Assembly: GCA_014163555.1 (NCBI GenBank)
Contig: JACJGO010000029.1
Coordinates: 1 to 64,000, forward strand
Length of the DNA stretch: 64,000 nt
Direction: 5' to 3'
Source: Flavisolibacter longurius
GTDB lineage: Bacteria; Bacteroidota; Bacteroidia; Chitinophagales; Chitinophagaceae
This document shows, one piece after another, positions 28,391 through 36,992 of this stretch; the first letter of the stretch is position 1; each line of letters opens with the position of its first letter. A program made the position numbers and the translations under genes. Below the pieces are notes generated by a model. It made no database searches. It was not told the origin of the DNA and saw only the letters and a list, made by a program, of their open reading frames with translations.

Positions 28391-28674
28391 CCAATTTTCT
28401 GATTATCAAGTTTACCAAGTAAACCATTTATCTCTTCCTGGCTGTAATAGAATATTCCTCCCAGCTTGGTGGGATGCAGCTTTCCAGTAATGCGAAGGTT
28501 CTGCAACGTATTGGAAGAAATTTTCAGCATCTTTCTTACTTCACTGCTTTTCAACCAAACTTTTTCTGAAGCTTTTGGATTAGCAGCAAACAGTTCCTTG
28601 ATGTCATTCAGCAATTGAACACGAAACGCCTGCAGGTCCTCTTTTGTCAATATTTCCACATTCATGTTGCTCAC
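28387..28674 (-). CDS. MerR/excisionase-like HTH protein
   Basis: A 95-aa protein with a helical N-terminal half and a C-terminal helix-turn-helix of the HTH_17/excisionase type. The pattern is WLKSSEVRKMLKISSNTLQNLRITGKL followed by a short wing (KLGGIFYYSQEEI). Such proteins in Bacteroidetes elements regulate excision or transfer operons. It is coupled to the winged-helix gene by a 4-nt overlap and preceded by the DUF3945-like gene 10 bp upstream. Excisionase versus transcriptional regulator cannot be decided here. Confidence 0.7.
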   Translation of the reverse strand: MSNMNVEILTKEDLQAFRVQLLNDIKELFAANPKASEKVWLKSSEVRKMLKISSNTLQNLRITGKLHPTKLGGIFYYSQEEINGLLGKLDNQKIG

Positions 28675-28684
28675 TGTTTGTACA

Positions 28685-29551
28685 TCAATGAAGTCTCACG
28701 CCTTTCTTGTTTCCCGGTCCTTCCTTTTGCGGAAGCAAATCTTTTGTGCCTTTGACTTTTCCCTTTTTAGTATCCTCTGGCTGTTTGATATTACCCGTTG
28801 CAATTGATTTTTCCACTTCCTTTTTGGCATCCTTTTCCTTTCCCACTTCTTTGCCAGCTACTTTCTCCTTTCCCTCTACCTGGTACTTTTGCAGTTCTTC
28901 TTTCGGTACCCGCTTTAGTTCACTATCATAGAGGTTGATGGTTTTATATTGAGGGTTCGCTTCTACAAACATCCGCACCGCACCGCCTTCCTTTTCAAAA
29001 GCAACCGCCTGCAAGTTTCCTTTCTGCAATGAAGCAAGCAGGATGTCACTGAGATCCGGCTCTTTTATGTCCCGGATGGGAAACTTTGCCAATGCTTCTT
29101 TCAGATCATAGCCATAGGCTTCATGATATTGTTTTAGCTCATGATTGTTGCTTTTATCCCGCTTACTGAAATCAATCTGCAGCCAGGCATGATATTTCTG
29201 CCCGTCCTTATTCTCCAGTTCCTTGTATACGGCTCTGCCCTCCAGCAGATTGTAAGCCTCCTTCGCCGTAACACCTTTTCCTTTGTTCATATAAAAGGCT
29301 TGGTCCTTCCTCTCCCCATTTGACCTCGTCAGCGTCGCATGATAACTGTTGAAAAAGTACATGTCCGTATTTTCTGACTTTCTAAAACTGAGCACTGCAG
29401 AAAAGGCTTTCTTGTTGATCTCCGTATCACAGGACAAATGGAAAGCCGGCTCACCAACCTTCATCTGTTCTTTCAACACTTCGGCAAGTCCTTCACCAAA
29501 GCCGGCGTACTTTAGATTGTCTTTTAAATACTCAAAATTCTTCTGGTTCAT
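28685..29551 (-). CDS. DUF3945-like conjugative-element protein
   Basis: A 288-aa protein of the type repeatedly found in Bacteroidetes conjugative transposons. An N-terminal half has a FHLSCDTEINKKAFSAVLSF strand pattern and a KGKGVTAKEAYNLLEGRAVYK segment (about 85-115). The C-terminal 80 residues are highly charged, Lys-rich and probably disordered. The family's role is unknown, though its members travel with tra and mobilisation genes. It overlaps the upstream 200-aa gene by 4 nt, and the upstream protein shares the same N-terminal layout, so they are probably distant paralogues. Confidence 0.6.
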   Translation of the reverse strand: MNQKNFEYLKDNLKYAGFGEGLAEVLKEQMKVGEPAFHLSCDTEINKKAFSAVLSFRKSENTDMYFFNSYHATLTRSNGERKDQAFYMNKGKGVTAKEAYNLLEGRAVYKELENKDGQKYHAWLQIDFSKRDKSNNHELKQYHEAYGYDLKEALAKFPIRDIKEPDLSDILLASLQKGNLQAVAFEKEGGAVRMFVEANPQYKTINLYDSELKRVPKEELQKYQVEGKEKVAGKEVGKEKDAKKEVEKSIATGNIKQPEDTKKGKVKGTKDLLPQKEGPGNKKGVRLH

Positions 29552-30150
29552 AACACACGTTTTAAAAATTGATAAGATTGATTTATTGTTATCACGTTTT
29601 CCTGAGCAATTGGAAAGTATTGGGTGATCTTATATCGGCTTTCCAAGACAGCATAATCGTCAAAGTGCTGCCTGTACCGCACTTCCGGCCAGTATTTGAA
29701 CATGAGCAGTTTGGCCACCTCTTCCCCTTCCTTCCAGGAGGCAAGCCGCTCCAATGCAGCATTTGTAGCTTCCATGTAACCCGTAATGTGGTCGTATTCT
29801 TCTTTGGTTATTTTTTCTGACCAGTTTTCACAAAGAAAGAAGTCGTAATACTTGTCTACTTGCTTTAGATTTAGTTCCAGCATCAAGGCATCAATGTCTC
29901 TGATGCTGATATTAGGAATTTCAACTCTTGTTAGTGAAAGGTCATACCCTGTAAGAGAGTAAAACCTGGCTTCACCTCGTCGAAACTCCAAACCATACAA
30001 GAGGGTGTCTTCACCAACTGAGCGGCCATAGAAAAGATGAAAGGAAGGTGTGTCTGAGTTTCTAAATGCTTCTAACTCCCATGCTGTTCTTCCGGAAAAG
30101 CCCAGCTTTTCAAGCATTGCTTGCAACTCATGTATGTTTTCCTCGCTCAT
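29548..30150 (-). CDS. Conjugative-element hypothetical protein, related to its neighbour
   Basis: A 200-aa protein. Its opening (LEKLGFSGRTAWELEAFRNSDTPSFHL, then a strand GLEFRRGEARFYSLTGYDLSLTR) parallels the first 60 residues of the DUF3945-like protein next to it. This suggests duplication and divergence. The remainder is helical with no catalytic motif. It lies 13 bp downstream of traN and overlaps the next gene by 4 nt, placing it in the tra operon. No known function. Confidence 0.55.
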   Translation of the reverse strand: MSEENIHELQAMLEKLGFSGRTAWELEAFRNSDTPSFHLFYGRSVGEDTLLYGLEFRRGEARFYSLTGYDLSLTRVEIPNISIRDIDALMLELNLKQVDKYYDFFLCENWSEKITKEEYDHITGYMEATNAALERLASWKEGEEVAKLLMFKYWPEVRYRQHFDDYAVLESRYKITQYFPIAQENVITINQSYQFLKRVL

Positions 30151-30163
30151 CGCATTCCGTTTT

Positions 30164-31012
30164 TTAATCCAGTGGCTTTGCCCTAAGGAGCTGTTTACTT
30201 TTTAACTTCAGTAGAAGGTTTCGACCGCCACTTGCTTCCGTCATTTCTACCATTAGGTACTTTCCATTGGTGATCGTCAGTTTAGGAATAGCGATAACCA
30301 ATCTTTGTGCACTATCAGCCTTTACAAATGTTGTTTCGCCTTCGATCAGTAATGGTATAATCTCCCTTTCCTGAACGGCTGATCGCTTTCTCCCTGCTTT
30401 ATCCCGGACATAAAGCCGAAACTGGTCCGTGTCATAATTGATGTTAGAACCATTTTGGAGATGAAAACGAAGAAACATGGCGCTCTCCTTGACAAAGACA
30501 CCCTCAACAACCATTGTTACATCGCCTGTTTTTGCGGTGAGGTGAAGGTTCTTGTCTGCCGAAAGCGAGAGTTTGGCATAGTGAACCAATTGGCCATCGT
30601 TCAAAGTGCCTGAACCGTTTTGCTTATTCCCGAATTTCTGTGGCTTATCAGAAGCACTGTCCAGGTCTACACTGACATAGGAAGGACTGGGATTGTAGCT
30701 AACAAGAAAAGAATACAGCTTTCCATCACTGGTGATCACACTTAGATTGGTTTCTTCAAAAGCCTTCTGGTCCGCTTTTACTCTGAGGATGTTTTCAACA
30801 CCACTGGCCTTCTGCGCCAAGATAGCTGCACTTCCCCTGTCAATGGAGACAATGGAAAAGGGAAAAATCAAATGGGTTGTTTTGTTATAGGCCACTTCCA
30901 GGCTGTAGGGCTGAAGAATGGCTGAAGAATCAAATGATCGTACCGATTGTGCATTTAGATCAATTGCCATGCACACAAGTAAAATTGCAAACACAAACAG
31001 AATTCGATTCAT
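30164..31012 (-). CDS. traN: Conjugative transfer protein TraN (DUF4138)
   Basis: A 282-aa exported protein. It has a cleavable signal peptide (about residues 1-22, ending LNAQ), then the TraN-type N-terminus with a KTTHLIFPFSIVSIDRGSAAILAQKA motif. That motif is shared with VirB9-like proteins, which bind the inner-membrane complex and build the outer ring of the type IV secretion channel. A run of beta strands fills the C-terminal part, as in other DUF4138 members, and the length is normal for the family. It follows traM by about 27 bp in the tra order K-(L)-M-N. Confidence 0.88.
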   Translation of the reverse strand: MNRILFVFAILLVCMAIDLNAQSVRSFDSSAILQPYSLEVAYNKTTHLIFPFSIVSIDRGSAAILAQKASGVENILRVKADQKAFEETNLSVITSDGKLYSFLVSYNPSPSYVSVDLDSASDKPQKFGNKQNGSGTLNDGQLVHYAKLSLSADKNLHLTAKTGDVTMVVEGVFVKESAMFLRFHLQNGSNINYDTDQFRLYVRDKAGRKRSAVQEREIIPLLIEGETTFVKADSAQRLVIAIPKLTITNGKYLMVEMTEASGGRNLLLKLKSKQLLRAKPLD

Positions 31013-31039
31013 AACACTGGATTTGATTTTGATGGATGG

Positions 31040-32296
31040 TTATTGCTGCCCATTTTCATCTTTTAAAAGCACCTGATAGCCGGTTTTCAGCGACACTTTT
31101 AAAAGCTTTACTTTTTTGGAGAGCAGGCCCTTTGCAGCCTGGACACCGGCTGCTGTTACCTGTGCTTTTAGAGAAGGATCTAGGGAAAGAAGACCAACTG
31201 ACTGAAGACTTTGTTCGGCAGTGCCTTTTGCCACGTCACGGGAAATGGAACCCGGTACACGAATTCCTTCCAAGCCATCCAAATCGTAAACATGTAGAGA
31301 AACCGGAAATAAATTCTCTTTGTACTGAATAGCCGGAATGGAAACTTTTAGCCTGTCCTCTGACAGAGCCGCCGTACCGAAAACAAACGTTCCTTTGGGT
31401 ATCAGCATTCCGCCCACATATACATCTGTCAGCAGGCGCAATTTGATAGTAGAACCGGCAGTAGCTACCGCATCTTCGCCAATGGCAGCCGTAACAGTAT
31501 TGGCTTTTGTTGCCCCTTCCGCACGTTGGCTCTGTTCATTCAGGAAAGTGTTGTACTGCTTCGTGCTGTCGTTTTTATCTCTAGAAACGAGTAGCGACAC
31601 TTTGACCTCCATTTTATAACGACTCACAGGGTAAACGCCTTTCTTGTTTTGCACAGATTGTTCTTTCAGCCTTTCCTTCACCCGGTCCGGATGCTGAATG
31701 TCAAGGATGCGCTCCATCATGCCAGTGAGCTGTTCTAACTCGGGGTCGCTTTCCTTTTTCTCCTGAACACTCTCCATCATGTCAGCAAGCCTGTCAACAT
31801 CTTCAGTTAGGTTTTGCACTTCCTTTCGCTGACCAGCAGGCGCCTTTTCTTTCTTCGTTGAAGACGATTGGGTGGCCAGTGCTTTGTTCAACTCGTCCAG
31901 CCTTCTGTAAACCTTTATTTCAGCCGGGTCTTTGGCTGAAAAAGAGCCGGATGATATTGGGTCATAGCTGTAGCCAGACTTATTAGCAAGACTGGCAGAA
32001 ACCTCCGGCACCCCTTTTTCAGGTTGAAAAGAGAGCTCCATGGCACTGTCGGCGGCAATGCTTCCAACTTTTGCCTGTGATTCATAGAAGCTCAGCTTTG
32101 TTTTGTCTTTGTCATCACCAAGTTGCGCATGGGGGAGTTGAAGATTAATCCCATCTTCTTTTTCTTTTGTCCCATCGGTTTTCATTTTACCTCCTCCCAT
32201 GGCCCAAAAGGCCATCGTCAAAAAGGGAATAACCAGAAGTGGCAACACGAGGAGTGCCTTTCGTCTTCGCTGAAAATTGGTTAGATGACTGTTCAT
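31040..32296 (-). CDS. traM: Conjugative transfer protein TraM
   Basis: The frame opens upstream, but the ATG at 32296 gives the usual TraM start: a basic cytosolic tip, one transmembrane helix (LLVLPLLVIPFLTMAFWAMG, about residues 13-32), then a long Lys/Glu/Ser-rich periplasmic linker to about 240. The C-terminal domain of about 170 residues contains a GGMLIPKGTFVFGTAAL strand pair, as in VirB10/TrbI proteins that span the periplasm and gate the outer pore. At 418 aa its length is normal for Bacteroidetes TraM. It begins 5 bp before the preceding small gene's stop region ends, so translation is tightly linked. Confidence 0.85.
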   Translation of the reverse strand: MNSHLTNFQRRRKALLVLPLLVIPFLTMAFWAMGGGKMKTDGTKEKEDGINLQLPHAQLGDDKDKTKLSFYESQAKVGSIAADSAMELSFQPEKGVPEVSASLANKSGYSYDPISSGSFSAKDPAEIKVYRRLDELNKALATQSSSTKKEKAPAGQRKEVQNLTEDVDRLADMMESVQEKKESDPELEQLTGMMERILDIQHPDRVKERLKEQSVQNKKGVYPVSRYKMEVKVSLLVSRDKNDSTKQYNTFLNEQSQRAEGATKANTVTAAIGEDAVATAGSTIKLRLLTDVYVGGMLIPKGTFVFGTAALSEDRLKVSIPAIQYKENLFPVSLHVYDLDGLEGIRVPGSISRDVAKGTAEQSLQSVGLLSLDPSLKAQVTAAGVQAAKGLLSKKVKLLKVSLKTGYQVLLKDENGQQ

Positions 32297-32300
32297 AGAC

Positions 32301-32765
32301 TTACTTTTTATGTTGGTTGAAATAGATGATTTCCAGCAGGGATAATGTGTCCAGTAGCTTTGGGTGTTTTTGGAGTAAACTGTCAAGCTGCACCTTTCCG
32401 GTCTTGGTTTTGCCGAGACTGTCGAGTGTAAATCTTAGCTTATGAATTCGGTCAAACTCACTGCGTGTTATTGCCCCCTGCCCGTTCCGTTTTCCTTCCA
32501 GCGGCATTGCCTGAATGGGTGTAATGCGGAAGGGCGGCGTTCTTTCCTTTACGCTTGTAATAATGATATAGGTGCCGGAAGAGACAAACAGGAGGCAAAA
32601 GAGGGCTAATAACAGCTTTAGCTTACGTGGAGGAAGACTGTTTGACCGACGCTGCAAGTACATGGCCCAATGCACCAATTTATTATTGAAGCGAATCAAC
32701 AGTCTTGCAAGGAATAACGGTGCACTCTTCGTCTCACCCATTTTCCTTTTTCTTTTCCACAGCAT
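32301..32765 (-). CDS. Small single-TM protein in the TraL position
   Basis: A 154-aa protein with a basic N-terminus and one transmembrane helix (about 50-70, LLLALFCLLFVSSGTYIII), followed by a periplasmic part of about 85 residues. The synteny traK - this gene - traM is where CTnDOT-type elements have the small membrane protein TraL. Sequence alone does not prove homology, so no symbol is given. It lies 2 bp after traK and 4 bp before the traM start. A role in assembling the inner-membrane platform is plausible. Confidence 0.65.
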   Translation of the reverse strand: MLWKRKRKMGETKSAPLFLARLLIRFNNKLVHWAMYLQRRSNSLPPRKLKLLLALFCLLFVSSGTYIIITSVKERTPPFRITPIQAMPLEGKRNGQGAITRSEFDRIHKLRFTLDSLGKTKTGKVQLDSLLQKHPKLLDTLSLLEIIYFNQHKK

Positions 32766-32767
32766 GG

Positions 32768-33385
32768 CTAACGTTTTTCTGTTTTAATGTCACGATTGTC
32801 GAGGATGCGCCACTTTTCAATTAAGAAGCCATGTGGATTGTTGTCAGACCTCGTGATTGACCGTAGAAAACCTTCTGTCACCAGGGAGCGGGTGGTCACG
32901 GCACTTGGCCGCGTAATCTGTTGTGTGGCCCAGCATCGGAAAGAATAAGGCACCGTATTTAAGTCGACCGAAACACTGTCGACCGTTACTTCCTGGCTTA
33001 CATTGCCGGTGATAATTCCGGTGTAATAATTGTTTTCTTTCAGGCTTTCATAGATGCTTTTGGCAGAACCATCAGCGAGATACAAGGCTTTCGTGATGGT
33101 AGCCTGAATGGCTTTTTCATCTGGTGCCAGCGTAAAGAAATATTGATGAAAGGTCCGTACATGGTCCCTTGCTTCTACCGGAATGTTTTCATTTCTGTCA
33201 GTGGCAAAGGCTTCAATAGCCTTTCCGTTCGCCAGCACATAGATGTGCGACTGGATATTTTCTGCAAGATGATAGCTTTTGTAGGTCACAAAGCCCGCCA
33301 AACAAACAGTACAGACAATAACAACCAGAGAAAAGGTCCGCACCTGCCGAAAGGCTGTGTCCATATTTTTTGCTTTCCGAAACAT
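32768..33385 (-). CDS. traK: Conjugative transfer protein TraK
   Basis: A 205-aa protein with an N-terminal transmembrane helix (about 17-36) and a periplasmic domain. Family motifs are visible: FHQYFFTLAPDEKAIQATI (about 80-98), a Tyr-Asn-rich helix, and CWATQQITRPSAVTTRSLVTEGFLR near the C-terminus. This is the VirB8-like component that nucleates the secretion complex. The start ATG shares one base with the traJ stop (TAATG), a translational coupling. Length and neighbours are as in other Bacteroidetes elements. Confidence 0.9.
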   Translation of the reverse strand: MFRKAKNMDTAFRQVRTFSLVVIVCTVCLAGFVTYKSYHLAENIQSHIYVLANGKAIEAFATDRNENIPVEARDHVRTFHQYFFTLAPDEKAIQATITKALYLADGSAKSIYESLKENNYYTGIITGNVSQEVTVDSVSVDLNTVPYSFRCWATQQITRPSAVTTRSLVTEGFLRSITRSDNNPHGFLIEKWRILDNRDIKTEKR

Positions 33386-34569
33386 TACTCCTTCCCTCCA
33401 CTGATTTTGTTCTTGAAATAGCTGCTCACGGCGCTACCGGTTGCCATGCCGGAGGCCATCACAGCCGGCGCATTGCCGTAAACATCTTTGACCATTGAAG
33501 TTCCGCCTTGTATCACGCTTTGGGTAGCGGAAGAAGCAGAAGAGCTGAAGACTGAACTTACTTTGTGCAAGAGGGCATTGCCACCCCCGGCATGTACGAT
33601 GTAATTGGCAACAGACGGCACGGTGAAATAGCCGATGATGCCGATAATCATAAAAATGAGGTAAGCGGTATCGGCAGAGGAGAAAAAGGTGTCACCGGTG
33701 GAACTGATTTCCTGAATGTCCATGGCAATCATCTTCTCCTGCACCTTACCGATAATAGAGCCGAAGATGTTGGCCACTGGCAGCCACAAAAAAATGTTGA
33801 TGTAGCGGGCTATCCAAACCGTCAGGGTGTGGCCAAATCCGTCAAAGACAGCTATTCCAAAGGCAAGTGGCCCGAGAATGGCCAGGACAATCATGTAGAA
33901 GGTCCGAATGGTGTTGATACAGAGAGCAGCAGCCATGTAAAGTATGTGAAGCACCTCGCTTAACCATTCCTTAATGGAGTTCCGGAAGTTGTAGGAGGCT
34001 TTGGCCATCGCAAATTTTATGTCGTTGCCAATCGACTCTATCCAGCCTTCGTTATCGCCAGTCGGGTCATCTGGGTGGGTATATTTGTACCACTTATCAC
34101 GGTCGCCGCTGCCAGTCTCTCCCACGTACATCTGCCATACCGTGGTTTGTTTGATGGCCTCCTCTTTCTGCTTTAGCAAGACAGCAATGGCCTTATCTGA
34201 ATTGGAAACCATGGCACCCGTTGCGGTGACTGTTGGTTTCATGACACCATTTATAAGCGCAATTACAGATGGAAAAATAATGACAGCAAAACCAATAACA
34301 AAAGGCCGGAACAAAGGATAAAAGTCAATTGGTTCAGCTCTTGAAATATGCCCCCAGACACGAGAAGCAATGTACCAGGTAGCGGCAAAGCCAGCTATGC
34401 CTCGACCGACGCCTATTAACTGGCTGCAAAGCGGCAGCATTTCGTCATAAAGCTGCTCTAACACCTTCTGAAGCCCGCCTATTTCGTTGGCTAATGCTTG
34501 TGCTTGAGACAAAAGGGGCAAAACCATTCCCGCAGCCATGCAAAGCATAGCTCTCACACTTCGTTTCAT
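33385..34569 (-). CDS. traJ: Conjugative transfer protein TraJ
   Basis: A 394-aa polytopic membrane protein with a signal-like N-terminus and about six further hydrophobic segments. One spans about 230-260 (a long FYMIVLAILGPLAFGIAVF stretch) and another the NIFLWLPVANIFGSIIG region. This is the TraJ/VirB6-like inner-membrane core of the channel. The central periplasmic loop has a YVGETGSGDRDKWYKYTHPDDP segment. The C-terminus is Ser/Gly-rich and cytoplasmic. It sits 9 bp after the last TraI-like gene and overlaps traK by one base. Confidence 0.9.
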   Translation of the reverse strand: MKRSVRAMLCMAAGMVLPLLSQAQALANEIGGLQKVLEQLYDEMLPLCSQLIGVGRGIAGFAATWYIASRVWGHISRAEPIDFYPLFRPFVIGFAVIIFPSVIALINGVMKPTVTATGAMVSNSDKAIAVLLKQKEEAIKQTTVWQMYVGETGSGDRDKWYKYTHPDDPTGDNEGWIESIGNDIKFAMAKASYNFRNSIKEWLSEVLHILYMAAALCINTIRTFYMIVLAILGPLAFGIAVFDGFGHTLTVWIARYINIFLWLPVANIFGSIIGKVQEKMIAMDIQEISSTGDTFFSSADTAYLIFMIIGIIGYFTVPSVANYIVHAGGGNALLHKVSSVFSSSASSATQSVIQGGTSMVKDVYGNAPAVMASGMATGSAVSSYFKNKISGGKE

Positions 34570-34578
34570 ATGATTTAC

Positions 34579-35214
34579 TTACTTTTTAATGGAGAAAAGG
34601 CTCTTTTGCGACTGGGCATCTGCTGAGGCTTTTGCCCGATGTAATGCCAGCAGTTTTGTATCCTGGTTAAAATGGCGAATAAAAGTCAACTGGTTAGAAG
34701 CTTCTTTCCAGATAGCATCAATTGCGGTCAAACGCTCGTCATCGGACATACGAAGTTTCCCAGCTGTGAGTACCATCGTTAGAGCTTCTATGTTCTCCGC
34801 ACTTTGGTTGAAGAGATTTTCTGAAACAGATTTTATGTATTTCAACTCTTCAGTCGAGAAAAAGCCGCTGCTAACAAATCTTCTATAGCCTGCCTTGCAC
34901 TCTTTGACCAAGCTGATTTGGGCACGAATAATATCAGTAATACGCCGGTAGTTACGTACTGTTGGACTGACTTCCAACAGCCCATCCAAAAAGACTTCGT
35001 GGAGGCTGAAGTTGCCCTGCGATAAGTTTCTAATGGTAGAGTATCCTTGCGAAACGATTTCATAACCCTTTTTCAGGTCTTCCAAAATATTTTTCAGTTG
35101 CGCCAACTTTTCTACGTTTAGAAGAAGTTGTTGCACTTCCTGGGCTTGTCCCTTTACTTTCTGGGAAAGCAGCAAAATCGCTATTGCAGATAAACTAAAA
35201 ACAAACTTTTTCAT
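34579..35214 (-). CDS. TraI-like exported protein, copy 3
   Basis: A 211-aa protein with signal peptide (about 1-22, ending VKGQAQ) and a helical body. It shares the order of motifs with the two genes before it: a VEKLAQLKNILEDLKKGYEIV opening, ISLVKECKAGYRRF, and MSDDERLTAIDAIWKEA near the C-terminus. The body resembles periplasmic VirB5-like pilus-tip or TerB-like helical proteins. It is directly upstream of traJ, the normal position of TraI (DUF4141) in CTnDOT-type elements. Confidence 0.7.
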   Translation of the reverse strand: MKKFVFSLSAIAILLLSQKVKGQAQEVQQLLLNVEKLAQLKNILEDLKKGYEIVSQGYSTIRNLSQGNFSLHEVFLDGLLEVSPTVRNYRRITDIIRAQISLVKECKAGYRRFVSSGFFSTEELKYIKSVSENLFNQSAENIEALTMVLTAGKLRMSDDERLTAIDAIWKEASNQLTFIRHFNQDTKLLALHRAKASADAQSQKSLFSIKK

Positions 35215-35232
35215 ACATCACGTTTTACGTGC

Positions 35233-35865
35233 TTAATAGAGCGTCCTCATTTTCTCTGCTTCCTTCCGCTCTTTAAAACGGTTCAGGGCAGCGATTGAAA
35301 TATCATTAGCAAAATGCCTTACAAAAACATACAACTCCTCCATGTTTTGGTGAAGCGATTGAAGCTTTTTTAATCTTTCATCATCTGTCATTTGATAATG
35401 CCCATCCGATGTGAGTAAAACCGTCTCATCTCCTACCACTTTACTTTCAGTCGAGATGTTTCCAAGCACTCTGGCGAAATAGTTTCTTTCAGCCGAAGAA
35501 AACTCATCCCTATCCAAACGCTTCTTTTTACACTCGTTAACTACTTTCTGAATAGCTGCCTGTAAAGTAGCAATCCGCTGAACGAGTTTACTGGCCTTGA
35601 GACCTTCACGAACCTGAAGCAAGGAAGTAAAGTGGTTCCGGTGAATGATTAAATCACTCTCCTTCAAATGACCGATGTTTTTCAATCCGGCATCAACCAG
35701 GTCATATCCCTTTTTTACTGTAGTACCGTATACCGTAAGGGCAGATATTTGTTCCACTAAATATTTGATTTGCGTCTTACTTTGACGAAACCACTCATCC
35801 CAGGTCTGTGCACTTACATTTTGAACAAGACATAGCATGGCCAGGACGGCAACTATCCTTTTCAT
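35233..35865 (-). CDS. TraI-like exported protein, copy 2
   Basis: A 210-aa protein with a signal peptide (about 1-19, ending NVSAQ) and a helical periplasmic body. Shared with its neighbours are YLVEQISALTVYGTTVKKGYDLV at the start, FSSAERNYFARVLGNI in the middle, and MTDDERLKKLQSLHQNMEEL near the end. It lies between the other two copies with 18- and 26-bp gaps, so the three are a tandem set in one operon. It is the most Lys-rich copy and seems the most diverged. Confidence 0.7.
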   Translation of the reverse strand: MKRIVAVLAMLCLVQNVSAQTWDEWFRQSKTQIKYLVEQISALTVYGTTVKKGYDLVDAGLKNIGHLKESDLIIHRNHFTSLLQVREGLKASKLVQRIATLQAAIQKVVNECKKKRLDRDEFSSAERNYFARVLGNISTESKVVGDETVLLTSDGHYQMTDDERLKKLQSLHQNMEELYVFVRHFANDISIAALNRFKERKEAEKMRTLY

Positions 35866-35891
35866 TTTTATTCCATTTTATAGATGAATCA

Positions 35892-36575
35892 CTACATTCC
35901 GTAAAGCTTTCGAACGACAGCTATTTCATTAACATTTTTGGACCGTTGCAGGGAAAGTTGAACATTTTGATTGTTGAAAGCTTTGATGTCATTGTAATTC
36001 TGCTGCATCGCATCGGCCGCAGCATTGATCAGCTCCAACCGTTTTGCATCTGTAATTTGAAGTGAAAATGACCGGATCACAACAATGACTTGTTCCAGGT
36101 TTTTCAAACTTTCCTCCATAATACCAGCGTAGACCTTCCGCATGTATGAAACCTCCTCCGGCGTGAAGTGCTTGTCCTGCTGTATGCCATTCCAGGCTCT
36201 TTTATATTCCTTCACCAATAAAATTTGGCGGCTGGTAATGTCCCTGACCTTGTGGTAGTAGCTAACCAGGTCTTTTACTTTCCAAAGTTCGTCGAAGTAG
36301 TCTTGATAAAGATTACGCTGCTTCTCCACCCAATCTGATATTTCATCCAAACGAAGTTTGGATACCGTATTCTCCACAACCTTCTGCGCATTATGTAGCC
36401 AAATCACCTGGTTTTGTAAGCGCTGGACTTTCAAGTCAACAGCCACAATCACTTTCTTAATTCCTTGCTGAATGACAACCGTAATTGGGTCCTGCGCATT
36501 CAAACGGCTATGAAGTGACGCAAGTATGAATACCATAACACACAAAAACAATCTCACCTTTTTCATAGCAAACAT
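35892..36575 (-). CDS. traI: TraI-like exported protein, copy 1 (closest to DUF4141 TraI)
   Basis: A 227-aa protein with signal peptide (cleavage near LNAQD) and the DUF4141-type layout: QGIKKVIVAVDLKVQRLQNQ, a WLHNAQKVVENTVSKLRL helix, FTPEEVSYMRKVYAGIMEESLKNLEQVI, and ITDAKRLELINAAADAMQQNYNDI. It is the one of the three that looks most like classical TraI. An ATG at 36575 (6 bp after the lipoprotein gene) or 36566 may be used. It probably serves as a periplasmic, VirB5-like part of the channel or pilus tip. Confidence 0.75.
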   Translation of the reverse strand: MFAMKKVRLFLCVMVFILASLHSRLNAQDPITVVIQQGIKKVIVAVDLKVQRLQNQVIWLHNAQKVVENTVSKLRLDEISDWVEKQRNLYQDYFDELWKVKDLVSYYHKVRDITSRQILLVKEYKRAWNGIQQDKHFTPEEVSYMRKVYAGIMEESLKNLEQVIVVIRSFSLQITDAKRLELINAAADAMQQNYNDIKAFNNQNVQLSLQRSKNVNEIAVVRKLYGM

Positions 36576-36581
36576 TTTTCA

Positions 36582-36968
36582 TTAATTATCAGCAAGCTTT
36601 GTATAGATCGATAATCCAATTGAAAGCTGGTTTCCATCTGCTGAGAGGGAGTAGATCCTGCCGTGTTTTTGCTCCTTTAACTGGCTGGTACTCGCTTCCC
36701 AAATTGCGGTGGCCATCTCTTGCTTGAGTTCTTTTGCCTGAACACTTTTGTCCGTAATTCTTTGAAAGCCGACACTTCGCTTCACCGAAAACAAGTCATT
36801 CTGGCCCAAGACAGTTGTTATAATAAGTGTATCCTCTGCCACGCTAAATTCACTTTTAGACTGCATCACGTAGGTCCCTTCAACTGTTTCACTGGACCCT
36901 TGGCTGTTTGAGTTTGCACATGACAGCACTACCGGAATAACCAGAAAAGGCAAGAAGTTCAGTTTCAT
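36582..36968 (-). CDS. Small lipoprotein of the tra operon
   Basis: A 128-aa protein with a signal peptide and a lipobox ending VLSC (Cys at about residue 16), followed by a Ser/Asn-rich linker and a beta-rich domain. No enzyme motif is visible. It lies between traG and the first TraI-like gene with gaps of 24 and 6 bp. Lipoproteins at this position could act as outer-membrane anchors or entry-exclusion factors, as in other conjugative systems; this is inference from location. Confidence 0.65.
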   Translation of the reverse strand: MKLNFLPFLVIPVVLSCANSNSQGSSETVEGTYVMQSKSEFSVAEDTLIITTVLGQNDLFSVKRSVGFQRITDKSVQAKELKQEMATAIWEASTSQLKEQKHGRIYSLSADGNQLSIGLSIYTKLADN

Positions 36969-36992
36969 AGATTTTGCTTTTATGTGATGGAA

